Assembly (NCBI GenBank): GCA_018647275.1
Contig: JABGTH010000343.1
Span: 1-5,664 of the forward strand
Length of the DNA stretch: 5,664 nucleotides
Direction of reading: 5' to 3'
DNA from: Paracoccaceae bacterium
Lineage (GTDB): Bacteria; Pseudomonadota; Alphaproteobacteria; Rhodobacterales; Rhodobacteraceae
The stretch's first letter is position 1. Each line of letters begins with the position of its first letter. Positions 1 through 5,664 of this stretch are shown one piece after another. The position numbers and the translations under genes were made by a program. The notes under the pieces were generated by a model. The model was not told where the DNA came from, made no database searches, and saw nothing but the letters and a program-made list of their open reading frames with translations.

Positions 1-500
1 TCGGCCAGGAAATCCTCGGTATGTTCGCCGCGAAACCATGTGATTTGTCCAAGTGCACCATCGGCAATCAATTGCCGCGCGTATTGCGAGGCAGGTGTTC
101 GAATATAGTTGAAGCCAATCATATTCACGAGGCCGCTATTTTGGGCTGCCTCAACCATAGCCTGCGCCTCATCTACCGAGGCACCTAAAGGTTTCTCGCA
201 AAACACAGGTTTCCCAAGCGAGAAAGCAAGCTCTGCAGCGGCGCGGTGAGTCGATTGAGGTGATGCGATGACGATGGCTTCGACCTTCGGGTCGCGTACC
301 AATTCTTCCCAATCGTGGGCGGCGCGGGCGAATCCGAAGGAATTGCGATATTTTTCTGCAGAGGCCAATGAAGACGCCGCAACCATTTCAAGGCGTGGCC
401 GCAGACGCGTATTAAATACAGCACCGACAGCAGCATAGGCCACAGCGTGGGCTTTGCCCATGTAACCGCCGCCAATTATGCCAATTCCTATTTCTTGCAT
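1..500 (-). CDS. Gfo/Idh/MocA-family oxidoreductase, 3' end outside the window
   Basis: This is the N-terminal 166 residues of a cytoplasmic NAD(P)-dependent sugar or polyol dehydrogenase; the gene runs off the left edge. The protein begins MQEIGIGIIGGGYMGKAHA, a Rossmann beta-alpha-beta turn with the GxGxxG pattern at residues 10-15. A second family motif, CEKPLGAS, lies at about 101-108 and carries the conserved Glu-Lys-Pro, whose lysine (K103) is the usual catalytic/cofactor-contact residue. IASPQSTH at about 79-85 is the normal loop before it. The beginning of the C-terminal substrate domain (GFNYIRTPAS, then WFRGEHTEDF) is visible. The ATG at 498-500 is preceded by a strong GGGAGG site at 505-510, four bases away, which fixes the start. 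It diverges from the iol operon across a short shared control region, so a role in inositol-isomer or related polyol oxidation is likely, but the substrate cannot be read from the sequence. It is distinct from the IolG-like gene at the right edge. Confidence 0.88.
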   Translation of the reverse strand, partial: MQEIGIGIIGGGYMGKAHAVAYAAVGAVFNTRLRPRLEMVAASSLASAEKYRNSFGFARAAHDWEELVRDPKVEAIVIASPQSTHRAAAELAFSLGKPVFCEKPLGASVDEAQAMVEAAQNSGLVNMIGFNYIRTPASQYARQLIADGALGQITWFRGEHTEDFLA

Positions 501-518
501 TCTGCCTCCCTAAAAACC

Positions 519-538
519 GATTGCAACCGGTTGCAATC
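519..538. promoter_or_regulatory. Perfect 20-bp palindrome, probable LacI-family operator
   Basis: The half-site GATTGCAACC is followed immediately by its exact reverse complement, giving an uninterrupted 20-bp dyad centred between 528 and 529; symmetry ends at 518/539. An even-length palindrome with a central CpG and a core of TTGCAACCG/CGGTTGCAA is the typical form of LacI/GalR-family operators. It lies in the divergent gap, 18 bp from the start codon of the minus-strand dehydrogenase and 85 bp from the iolD start. It overlaps the candidate -35 and spacer for iolD, and lies at the expected start site of the candidate minus-strand promoter. One repressor dimer could therefore control both directions. 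No regulator gene is in the window, so the family assignment rests only on the shape of the site. Confidence 0.72.
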
Positions 539-548
539 TGGGTATCTT
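521..548 (+). promoter_or_regulatory. Candidate sigma70-type promoter for the iolD operon
   Basis: TTGCAA (521-526, 4 of 6 matches to TTGACA) is followed after 16 bp by TATCTT (543-548, 4 of 6 matches to TATAAT). Transcription would start near 555, leaving a leader of about 70 bases before iolD. The -35 box and spacer lie inside the palindrome, which would suit repression by steric exclusion. Both boxes are weak and the assignment is by eye; the -35 match is partly a by-product of the palindrome. Confidence 0.35.
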
Positions 549-568
549 TAAATCAATAAGTGCGTCAA
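541..568 (-). promoter_or_regulatory. Candidate promoter for the divergent dehydrogenase
   Basis: Read on the minus strand, TTGACG (568 down to 563, 5 of 6 matches to TTGACA) is followed after 16 bp by GATACC (546 down to 541, 3 of 6 matches to TATAAT). Transcription would start around 534, inside the palindrome, giving a leader of about 35 bases. The -35 is good and the -10 poor, so this is a tentative call. Its -10 overlaps the candidate -10 of the opposite promoter. Confidence 0.3.
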
Positions 569-606
569 GCGCGATCCAGCATTTGGGTCAATAAATTGAA
601 CTATTC

Positions 607-615
607 AGAGAGGGA
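607..615 (+). promoter_or_regulatory. Ribosome binding site of iolD
   Basis: AGAGAGGGA ends 8 bases before the ATG at 624. It is the only purine-rich Shine-Dalgarno-like stretch near the start and supports that ATG as the initiation codon. Confidence 0.65.
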
Positions 616-623
616 CCGACCTG

Positions 624-2489
624 ATGGGTGAGAACACCGTTCGTCTGACGACAGCACAAGCAATAATCCGGTATTTGAATGCGCAGTTCATTGAAATTGA
701 TGGAGCGCGTCAACGCCTTTGCGGTGGTGGCTTTGGTATCTTTGGACATGGCAACGTCACCTGTCTTGGAGAGGCGTTGTTTGATCATAAGGAAACGCTG
801 CCGTTATATCGTGGTCAAAACGAACAAGGCATGGGATTTGCTGCAGCTGCTTATGCGAAATACCATCTGCGTCGTCGGTTTATGTTCTGCACGGCCTCTG
901 CAGGACCGGGCACTGCGAATCTGTTGACGGCTGCGGCGCTTGCGCACGCGAACCGTTTGCCCGTGCTGATGTTGTGTGGCGACACGTTTTTGACCCGTTT
1001 GCCCGATCCAGTTCTTCAGCAGCTTGAGCATTACAATAACCCCGCAATGGGGGTTAATGATTCGTTTCAAGCCGTATCACGCTACTGGGATCGCATCACC
1101 CATCCGGCACAGGTTATCCAAACTTTGCCAGCTGCATTGGCGACAATGCTTGATCCCGCCGATTGTGGGCCTGCATTCTTGGGTTTGCCCCAAGATGTTC
1201 AAGGCTGGGCATATGACTATCCTGTTTCTTTTTTTGAAGAAAAGACCCACCGAATTCGCCGCCAAGCGCCTGACGCTGATGAGTTGGCGGATGCTGTTGC
1301 GTTGCTCAAATCGGCTGAACGCCCCGCTATTATTGCTGGTGGTGGTGTGCAATATTCTGGCGCGGTTGCGGAATTGACCCAGTTTGCTGAAGCCCACCAA
1401 ATTCCTGTGATTGAAACCATTGCCGGTCGTGCAAACCTCGTGAACGAGCACGCGCTTAACATCGGCCCTGTAGGGGTTACAGGATCTGATAGCGCCAACT
1501 CTGTTGCGGAACGCGCGGATGTAATTTTGTCAGTTGGTTCAAGGTTGCAAGACTTCACCACCGGTTCTTGGACTGCTTTTGCGCAGGATGCAAAACTGAT
1601 CTCGTTGAATGCGGCGCGCCACGATGCGGGCAAACACCAATCGTTACCGATTGTTGGCGATGCAAAATTAGGACTGCAGCAATTGGCCGAGGCGATGGGT
1701 GGATATAAAGCGCCATCTAGTTGGACAGATTATGCCGTGGGCGTTCGCAAAGAATGGGATGCCTATGTTGCTGGCAACGTGAGTGTCGACAACGGGCCAA
1801 ATTCGTACGCAAAAGCAATTGGTATTGTGAATGCATTGGCTGATAAACGCGACCGCGTTGTCGCTGCAGCTGGCGGATTGCCTGCTGAGGTGACAGCGAA
1901 TTGGCGTACGCTGGATATTGGCACTGTGGATGTTGAGTTCGGGTTTTCCTGTATGGGGTATGAATTGGCAGGCGGGTGGGGTGCACGTATTGCCCAATCT
2001 GAATCAGAACCAGATGCAGACACAATTGTATTCACAGGCGACGGTTCATACATGCTGATGAACTCAGACATCTATTCTTCTGTCCTGACGCAGAAGAAGA
2101 TGATTGTTCTCGTACTGGATAATGGTGGCTTTGCGGTCATCAATAAGTTGCAAAACAACACTGGCAATGAAAGCTTCAACAATCTTCTTGCCGATGCGCC
2201 AACGATCCCAGAAGCGTTTTCTGTAGATTTTGTCGCTCATGCTGCATCAATGGGGGCGCATTCCGCATATGTGGACACGCCCGACCAATTGTCCGAAGCG
2301 TTTAAGGCTGCAAAAGCTGCGGATAAGACAAGCGTGATCGTTATGAATGTTGACGCTTATGAGGGTTGGACAACTGAGGGTCACACATGGTGGGAAGTTG
2401 GCACCCCACATGTGACCGACAACCCAAAGGTTCGCGAAAAGCATCTTGAGATTGAAGCAAGCCGCTCCAAGCAAAGAAAGGGTGTTTGA
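624..2489 (+). CDS. iolD: IolD, 3D-(3,5/4)-trihydroxycyclohexane-1,2-dione acylhydrolase (ThDP-dependent)
   Basis: A 621-residue thiamine-diphosphate enzyme that hydrolytically opens the trihydroxycyclohexane-dione ring to 5-deoxy-D-glucuronate, the third step of myo-inositol breakdown; soluble and cytoplasmic. The family's three-domain plan is present. The N-terminal pyrimidine-binding domain (about 1-200) has RGQNEQGMGFAAAAYAK at 63-79, whose E67 aligns with the catalytic glutamate of acetolactate-synthase-like enzymes. The central domain (about 215-355) contains AIIAGGGVQYSGA. The C-terminal pyrophosphate-binding domain has the metal/ThDP motif starting GDGSYMLMNSD at 472 and ending in N500. 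The segments IFGHGNV (40-45), AHANRLPVL (107-115) and DPADCGPAFLGLPQDVQ (177-193) are characteristic of IolD rather than of acetolactate synthases. Length is normal. The stop overlaps the iolC start by one base, so the two are probably translationally coupled. It is the first gene of the operon. Confidence 0.93.
   Translation: MGENTVRLTTAQAIIRYLNAQFIEIDGARQRLCGGGFGIFGHGNVTCLGEALFDHKETLPLYRGQNEQGMGFAAAAYAKYHLRRRFMFCTASAGPGTANLLTAAALAHANRLPVLMLCGDTFLTRLPDPVLQQLEHYNNPAMGVNDSFQAVSRYWDRITHPAQVIQTLPAALATMLDPADCGPAFLGLPQDVQGWAYDYPVSFFEEKTHRIRRQAPDADELADAVALLKSAERPAIIAGGGVQYSGAVAELTQFAEAHQIPVIETIAGRANLVNEHALNIGPVGVTGSDSANSVAERADVILSVGSRLQDFTTGSWTAFAQDAKLISLNAARHDAGKHQSLPIVGDAKLGLQQLAEAMGGYKAPSSWTDYAVGVRKEWDAYVAGNVSVDNGPNSYAKAIGIVNALADKRDRVVAAAGGLPAEVTANWRTLDIGTVDVEFGFSCMGYELAGGWGARIAQSESEPDADTIVFTGDGSYMLMNSDIYSSVLTQKKMIVLVLDNGGFAVINKLQNNTGNESFNNLLADAPTIPEAFSVDFVAHAASMGAHSAYVDTPDQLSEAFKAAKAADKTSVIVMNVDAYEGWTTEGHTWWEVGTPHVTDNPKVREKHLEIEASRSKQRKGV
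2473..2482 (+). promoter_or_regulatory. Ribosome binding site that decides the iolC start
   Basis: AAAGAAAGGG inside the 3' end of iolD leaves 6 bases before the ATG at 2489, which is ideal spacing. The in-frame TTG at 2486 would have only 3 bases of spacing, so ATG 2489 is preferred. Confidence 0.65.
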
Positions 2490-3472
2490 TGCAGGTTTTA
2501 GAAGGCATCAAACAAAAGAACTTTCTTGTGATTGGTCGCGTTGGAATGGACATGTGTCCTGAACCTGCGGGCAGTGCGGTTGAAGACGCCACTACGATGA
2601 TGGTTGCGATGGGTGGGTCATCTGCCAATATCGCGGCTGGATTGGTCAAGTTCGGGATGAAGGCTTCATTGGTTACGCGTGTGTCTGACGACGCAGTGGG
2701 GCGTTATTGTGTGAACCAATTGGGCCATTACGGAGTTGATACGACGCATGTAAAGCCGATCGCAGGAGAGTTCCGAAATTCATTAGCCTTGTATGAAACT
2801 CGGGTCGAAAACCACAATTCGGTTATTTATCGCAATGGAGCAGCTGATTTTCAGATGAGCATCGAAGATGTTGAGGCAGTTGATTACAGCCAATTTGGCG
2901 CGTTGATCACTGCAGGCACTGTCTTTGCCGCTGAACCATCACGCTCAGCCGCATTTCGCGCGTTTGAATTGGCCAAAGCGGCAGGCATACCTGTGATTTT
3001 TGATGTGGATTACCGTCCATACAGTTGGCCGTCGCAGCAAATGGCAGAAGAGGTTTTGTCTAAAGCGGGCGATATGTCTGACATCATTGTTGCGAACGAT
3101 GAAGAGTTTGGATTTATGGCTGGTGGTATTGAAAAAGGATTGGCCAAAGCCGAAAGTCTTGCCAATTTAGCCGCCAGCATAGTGGTTTATAAAATGGGCC
3201 ACCTTGGTGCGATTACCTTCGCCAATGGGTCTAAAACAAAAAGCGGAATTTTTAAAGTTGACGCACTGAAACCCACGGGGGCCGGTGACAGCTTTATGGC
3301 TGGCTTTATCGCCAGTCTTGCCGAAGGATATGAAATGGAAGAAGCCGTTTCACGTGGTTCTGCATGTGCTGCCATTGTTGTGGCCAAACCGGGCTGTGCA
3401 CCTGCGATGCCAAATAACACATCTCTCGAGGCCTTCTTGGCCATTCACCCAGGGGCCAGCACTCCCGTTTGA
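2489..3472 (+). CDS. iolC: IolC, 5-dehydro-2-deoxygluconokinase (PfkB family, stand-alone)
   Basis: A 327-residue ribokinase/PfkB-fold sugar kinase that phosphorylates 2-deoxy-5-keto-D-gluconate with ATP. It starts LVIGRVGMDM at about 13-22, the usual first strand and substrate-contact region. PfkB signature 1 appears as MGGSSANIAAGLVKFG (41-56), and signature 2 as KPTGAGDSFMAGF (261-273), with D267 as the expected catalytic base and GAGD forming the anion hole. VIYRNGAADFQM (112-123) and FDVDYRPYSW (171-180) are typical of the IolC branch among PfkB kinases. The protein ends shortly after the kinase domain. Many proteobacterial IolC proteins are about twice as long, carrying a C-terminal DUF2090 aldolase-like domain that is absent here; a separate aldolase gene lies two genes downstream. 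The start overlaps the iolD stop (TGATG), and iolB follows 17 bp after the stop. Confidence 0.92.
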   Translation: MQVLEGIKQKNFLVIGRVGMDMCPEPAGSAVEDATTMMVAMGGSSANIAAGLVKFGMKASLVTRVSDDAVGRYCVNQLGHYGVDTTHVKPIAGEFRNSLALYETRVENHNSVIYRNGAADFQMSIEDVEAVDYSQFGALITAGTVFAAEPSRSAAFRAFELAKAAGIPVIFDVDYRPYSWPSQQMAEEVLSKAGDMSDIIVANDEEFGFMAGGIEKGLAKAESLANLAASIVVYKMGHLGAITFANGSKTKSGIFKVDALKPTGAGDSFMAGFIASLAEGYEMEEAVSRGSACAAIVVAKPGCAPAMPNNTSLEAFLAIHPGASTPV

Positions 3473-3489
3473 TCTGAAAAGGATTCCCG

Positions 3490-4332
3490 ATGCATATCGC
3501 CCCATTTGATAACCAAAACAAACCAATTGTTGACGTTGATGATCCACTTGTTCCGTTGAATTTCTTCAACATTGTAAAGCTCAAAAAGGGCGAAAGTTAC
3601 GGTTATTCCGTGCCGGGCTTTGAAACCTGCATTGCACCAGCGACTGGCTTGATCGACGTAACCACCGGTGGCTTTGAAGCAAAACAGCTGGGTGGTCGCG
3701 GTGTTGATGTTTGGGACGGGGAACCTGAAGGTGTCTATGTCCCGACAGGGATGGAGGCGCGCTTTACCTGTCTGTCTGATGAAGCAGAAGTGTTTATCGC
3801 GGGCGCAAAATTTAGCGAGGTTCTTGAACCATTCGCTGTGCGTCATGATGAAATCGATCTTGTCCAATACGGATCGGACGACACTAAAACCCATCGCAAG
3901 ATCAAACACATTCTTGGCCAAAAACAACATGACCGCGTTGGTCGCCTTTTGGTGTCTGAATTGTTCACAGTCGGGGCCGGGGGCTGGTCCGGTTTCCCAA
4001 GCCACAAGCATGATACCAATCAGCTACCGACAGAGACGCGCCACGATGAAACCTACAATTTCCGCTTTCGACCGGATTATGGCTCTGGTCTGCAAATGTT
4101 GCAGCGCGAGGATAATGAACCAGGCGATGCATACCATATCATGAATGGGTCTACGGTCTGTATTGATAAAGGGTATCACCCGTGCTGTGTTTTGCCGGGA
4201 TATGAGATGTATTACTTTACCATTCTTGGTGGATTAACACAGCGATCATTGGTTCAGAATTTCCAAGAAACGCATAAAGAACAATTACATACGATCCCTG
4301 GGATCCTTGACATGGTTGCTAAATTCAAATGA
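3490..4332 (+). CDS. iolB: IolB, 5-deoxy-glucuronate isomerase
   Basis: A 280-residue bicupin-type isomerase converting 5-deoxy-D-glucuronate to 2-deoxy-5-keto-D-gluconate, linking IolD to IolC. The N-terminal cupin-like half (about 20-125) is followed by the metal-site half. This carries GGWSGFPSHKHD (164-175) and then TRHDETYNFRF (183-193), so H172, H174 and E187 are the likely metal ligands, with H230 in GYHPCCVLPGYEMYYF (228-243) as a candidate fourth. These blocks are hallmarks of the IolB/KduI-like family. Length is typical. The ATG at 3490 has AAAAGGA (3477-3483) 6 bases upstream. The gene lies 17 bp after iolC, and its last four bases overlap the aldolase start (ATGA). I see no missing key residue. 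Confidence 0.93.
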   Translation: MHIAPFDNQNKPIVDVDDPLVPLNFFNIVKLKKGESYGYSVPGFETCIAPATGLIDVTTGGFEAKQLGGRGVDVWDGEPEGVYVPTGMEARFTCLSDEAEVFIAGAKFSEVLEPFAVRHDEIDLVQYGSDDTKTHRKIKHILGQKQHDRVGRLLVSELFTVGAGGWSGFPSHKHDTNQLPTETRHDETYNFRFRPDYGSGLQMLQREDNEPGDAYHIMNGSTVCIDKGYHPCCVLPGYEMYYFTILGGLTQRSLVQNFQETHKEQLHTIPGILDMVAKFK

Positions 4333-5165
4333 CACTTGCGACACTAAAAGACGTTTTGCAGCCTGCTCTAACAGGTGGGTATGCTGTGGCTGGTTTGGTC
4401 ACATTGGGTTGGGAAGACATGCGCGCCTACGTGAATGCAGCCGAAGCCGAGGGGTTACCTGTTATATTGCAGGCGGGTCCATCTTGTCGTGCAAACACGC
4501 CTTTGCCGATCCTTGGTAAAATGTTCCGCACATTGGCCGAAACTGTATCCGTACCTGTCGTAGCGCATCTAGATCACGGCTATACGTTTGAGGAATGCCA
4601 AGAGGCGCTCGATAGTGGTTTTACCTCGTTGATGTATGATGGATCGCGCAAGCCGCTTGCCCAAAACATTGATGAAACTGCACGCATTGCGGAAATCGCT
4701 CATGCCGCTGGGATTTCATGTGAAGGTGAGATCGGGTTCGTCGGCTATAGTGAAGGCGAAAATTCGCTTGGGACCGACCCTGAAGAAGCTGCGATTTTTG
4801 CCCGTAACAGTGGTGTTGACGCGATGGCTATTTCAGTCGGCAATGTTCACCTACAACAGAACCACGAGGGTGGTCTGGATGAGGTGCGCATTCGAGCCAT
4901 TGAAGCGCTTACAGAAGTACCATTGGTCATACACGGTGGTTCAGGCGTACCGCTTGAACAACGCCAGCGTTTGGCGCGAACATCCAAAGTTTGCAAATTC
5001 AACATTGGTACCGAGCTTCGCTTGGGTTTTGGTAAATCTATCCGTCAGATATTGGCTGATGATGGCGAAGTGTTTGACCGCATTCAAATTCTCAAACAGG
5101 TCGAACCAGACCTTCAGGCTGCTGCGCAATTCGCATTGCGTGGCATAGCTGCCGCTAAAAACTAA
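4329..5165 (+). CDS. iolJ: Class II (zinc) aldolase, IolJ-type 6-phospho-5-dehydro-2-deoxy-D-gluconate aldolase
   Basis: A 278-residue member of the class II fructose-bisphosphate/tagatose-bisphosphate aldolase family. In this operon it most likely cleaves the IolC product to dihydroxyacetone phosphate and malonate semialdehyde. The metal site is complete: VVAHLDHGYT (77-86) supplies D82 as the catalytic acid and H83 as a zinc ligand; CEGEIGFVG (131-139) holds the conserved glutamates; ISVGNVH (168-174) and VIHGGSGV (200-207) supply H174 and H202. KFNIGTELR (223-231) is the usual phosphate-binding stretch. Length fits the GatY/KbaY/IolJ subgroup. The ATG overlaps the iolB stop as ATGA and has no clear Shine-Dalgarno site, which suggests termination-reinitiation from iolB; the next in-frame ATG (codon 31) would cut into the conserved domain. 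Substrate specificity is inferred from operon context, since the family also includes fructose- and tagatose-bisphosphate aldolases. Confidence 0.82.
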   Translation: MTLATLKDVLQPALTGGYAVAGLVTLGWEDMRAYVNAAEAEGLPVILQAGPSCRANTPLPILGKMFRTLAETVSVPVVAHLDHGYTFEECQEALDSGFTSLMYDGSRKPLAQNIDETARIAEIAHAAGISCEGEIGFVGYSEGENSLGTDPEEAAIFARNSGVDAMAISVGNVHLQQNHEGGLDEVRIRAIEALTEVPLVIHGGSGVPLEQRQRLARTSKVCKFNIGTELRLGFGKSIRQILADDGEVFDRIQILKQVEPDLQAAAQFALRGIAAAKN

Positions 5166-5175
5166 AGGAAATACT

Positions 5176-5664
5176 ATGATCTCAATTGGTCTTTTGGGCT
5201 GTGGCCGCATCGGGCAGGTTCATGCACGCAGCTTGGCGCGCATTGCATCGGCGAACCTATTAGCCGTTGCGGATTTTGTACCTGCGGCAGCCGAAGAATT
5301 GGCAGTACAGTATGGTGCAGAAGTGCGTAGCGCTGAAGACATTATTGCCGCGTCTGATATTGATGCGGTGATCGTAGCAACGCCGACAACTCTGCATTAC
5401 GACCAAATCCATGCATTGGCCAAAGCGGGCAAAGCGATCTTTTGTGAAAAACCGATTGATCTGTCTTCTGAACGGGCAGCTGAATGTAAAACTGCGGTTG
5501 AGGGTGCGGGCGTTGGTTTTTTCACAGCATTCAATCGTCGTTTCGACCCAAATTTCTCGCACCTGAAGACACAGCTTGATGCAGGTGTGATTGGCGCAAC
5601 AGAAATGGTTGTGATTACTTCGCGCGATCCGTCCCCACCTCCAGTTAGCTATATCAAGCAATCA
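5176..5664 (+). CDS. iolG: Inositol 2-dehydrogenase, IolG/IdhA-like, 3' end outside the window
   Basis: The first 163 residues of a Gfo/Idh/MocA-family NAD-dependent dehydrogenase, in frame and open to the right edge. It begins MISIGLLGCGRIGQVHARSL, with the GxGxxG dinucleotide-binding turn at residues 8-13. IVATPTTLHYD (66-76) and FCEKPIDLS (89-97) follow, with the conserved E91-K92-P93. FNRRFDPNF (119-127) and ITSRDPSPPPVSYIK (147-161) are strongly typical of the myo-inositol 2-dehydrogenase branch (IdhA/IolG), so it probably performs the first pathway step, myo-inositol to scyllo-inosose. The ATG at 5176 lies 10 bp after the aldolase stop, with the ribosome site AAAGGAA at 5164-5170 overlapping that stop codon, so it continues the operon. 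The C-terminal catalytic Asp/His residues lie beyond the window. Confidence 0.88.
   Translation, partial: MISIGLLGCGRIGQVHARSLARIASANLLAVADFVPAAAEELAVQYGAEVRSAEDIIAASDIDAVIVATPTTLHYDQIHALAKAGKAIFCEKPIDLSSERAAECKTAVEGAGVGFFTAFNRRFDPNFSHLKTQLDAGVIGATEMVVITSRDPSPPPVSYIKQS

Noticed and set aside
185..475. Open frame of 96 codons on the minus strand within the left dehydrogenase
   Set aside because: It is in a different frame from the real minus-strand gene that starts at 500, and its translation resembles no family. The correct frame is open to the window edge.
1229..1235. Run of seven T within iolD, a possible slippage or frameshift site
   Set aside because: The reading frame is intact across it (Phe-Phe codons followed by EEK), and homology-like sequence continues on both sides, so there is no sign of programmed or accidental frameshifting.
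2486..2488. Alternative TTG start for iolC one codon upstream
   Set aside because: Spacing from the AAAGGG site would be only 3 bases, while the adjacent ATG at 2489 has 6.
3473..3489. Possible terminator or promoter in the iolC-iolB gap
   Set aside because: The gap is only 17 bp and is largely taken up by the iolB ribosome binding site; no inverted repeat or T-run is present.
3445..4011. Long open frame of 188 codons on the minus strand opposite iolB
   Set aside because: It lies wholly against the highly conserved iolB and the iolC tail, has no recognisable motif and no convincing ribosome site. It is a coding-frame shadow.
5260..5661. Open frame of 133 codons on the minus strand opposite the iolG start
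   Set aside because: The plus-strand frame gives a clear dehydrogenase with GxGxxG and EKP motifs. The antisense translation is rich in Cys, Arg and His without domain features, so it is a shadow.

Overview
The window holds most of a myo-inositol catabolism (iol) operon from a Gram-negative bacterium, most likely an alphaproteobacterium. A marine Rhodobacterales/roseobacter-type organism is my guess, from the style of the two Gfo/Idh/MocA proteins and the compact iol gene run. Base composition looks intermediate (roughly 50% G+C by eye), which is low for that order. Taxonomy is inference only.

Layout: the minus strand carries the 5' two-thirds or less of a Gfo/Idh/MocA-family NAD(P)-dependent dehydrogenase (500 down to 1, running off the left edge). 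A 123-bp divergent intergenic region (501-623) follows. It contains a perfect 20-bp palindrome with the look of a LacI-family operator, and weak candidate promoters for both directions. The plus strand then carries five tightly packed genes: iolD (624-2489), iolC (2489-3472), iolB (3490-4332), a class II aldolase of the IolJ type (4329-5165), and the start of an iolG-like inositol 2-dehydrogenase (5176 to the right edge). Gene junctions are -1, +17, -4 and +10 bp, with no visible internal terminator or promoter, so they are very probably one transcript.

Pathway (established for the iol families): IolG oxidises myo-inositol to scyllo-inosose. IolE (not in this window) dehydrates it to the trihydroxycyclohexane-dione. 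IolD opens that ring to 5-deoxy-glucuronate, and IolB isomerises this to 2-deoxy-5-keto-gluconate. IolC phosphorylates the product, and IolJ cleaves the phosphorylated sugar to dihydroxyacetone phosphate and malonate semialdehyde. The latter is normally handled by IolA/MmsA, also not in this window. Every step except IolE and IolA is therefore represented here.

I see no mobile element, RNA gene, CRISPR array or broken gene. The enzymes are familiar. The points most worth a second look are the palindromic operator, the stand-alone kinase plus separate class II aldolase (instead of the IolC-DUF2090 fusion common in Proteobacteria), the absence of iolE from the gene run, and the unassigned second dehydrogenase on the divergent strand.
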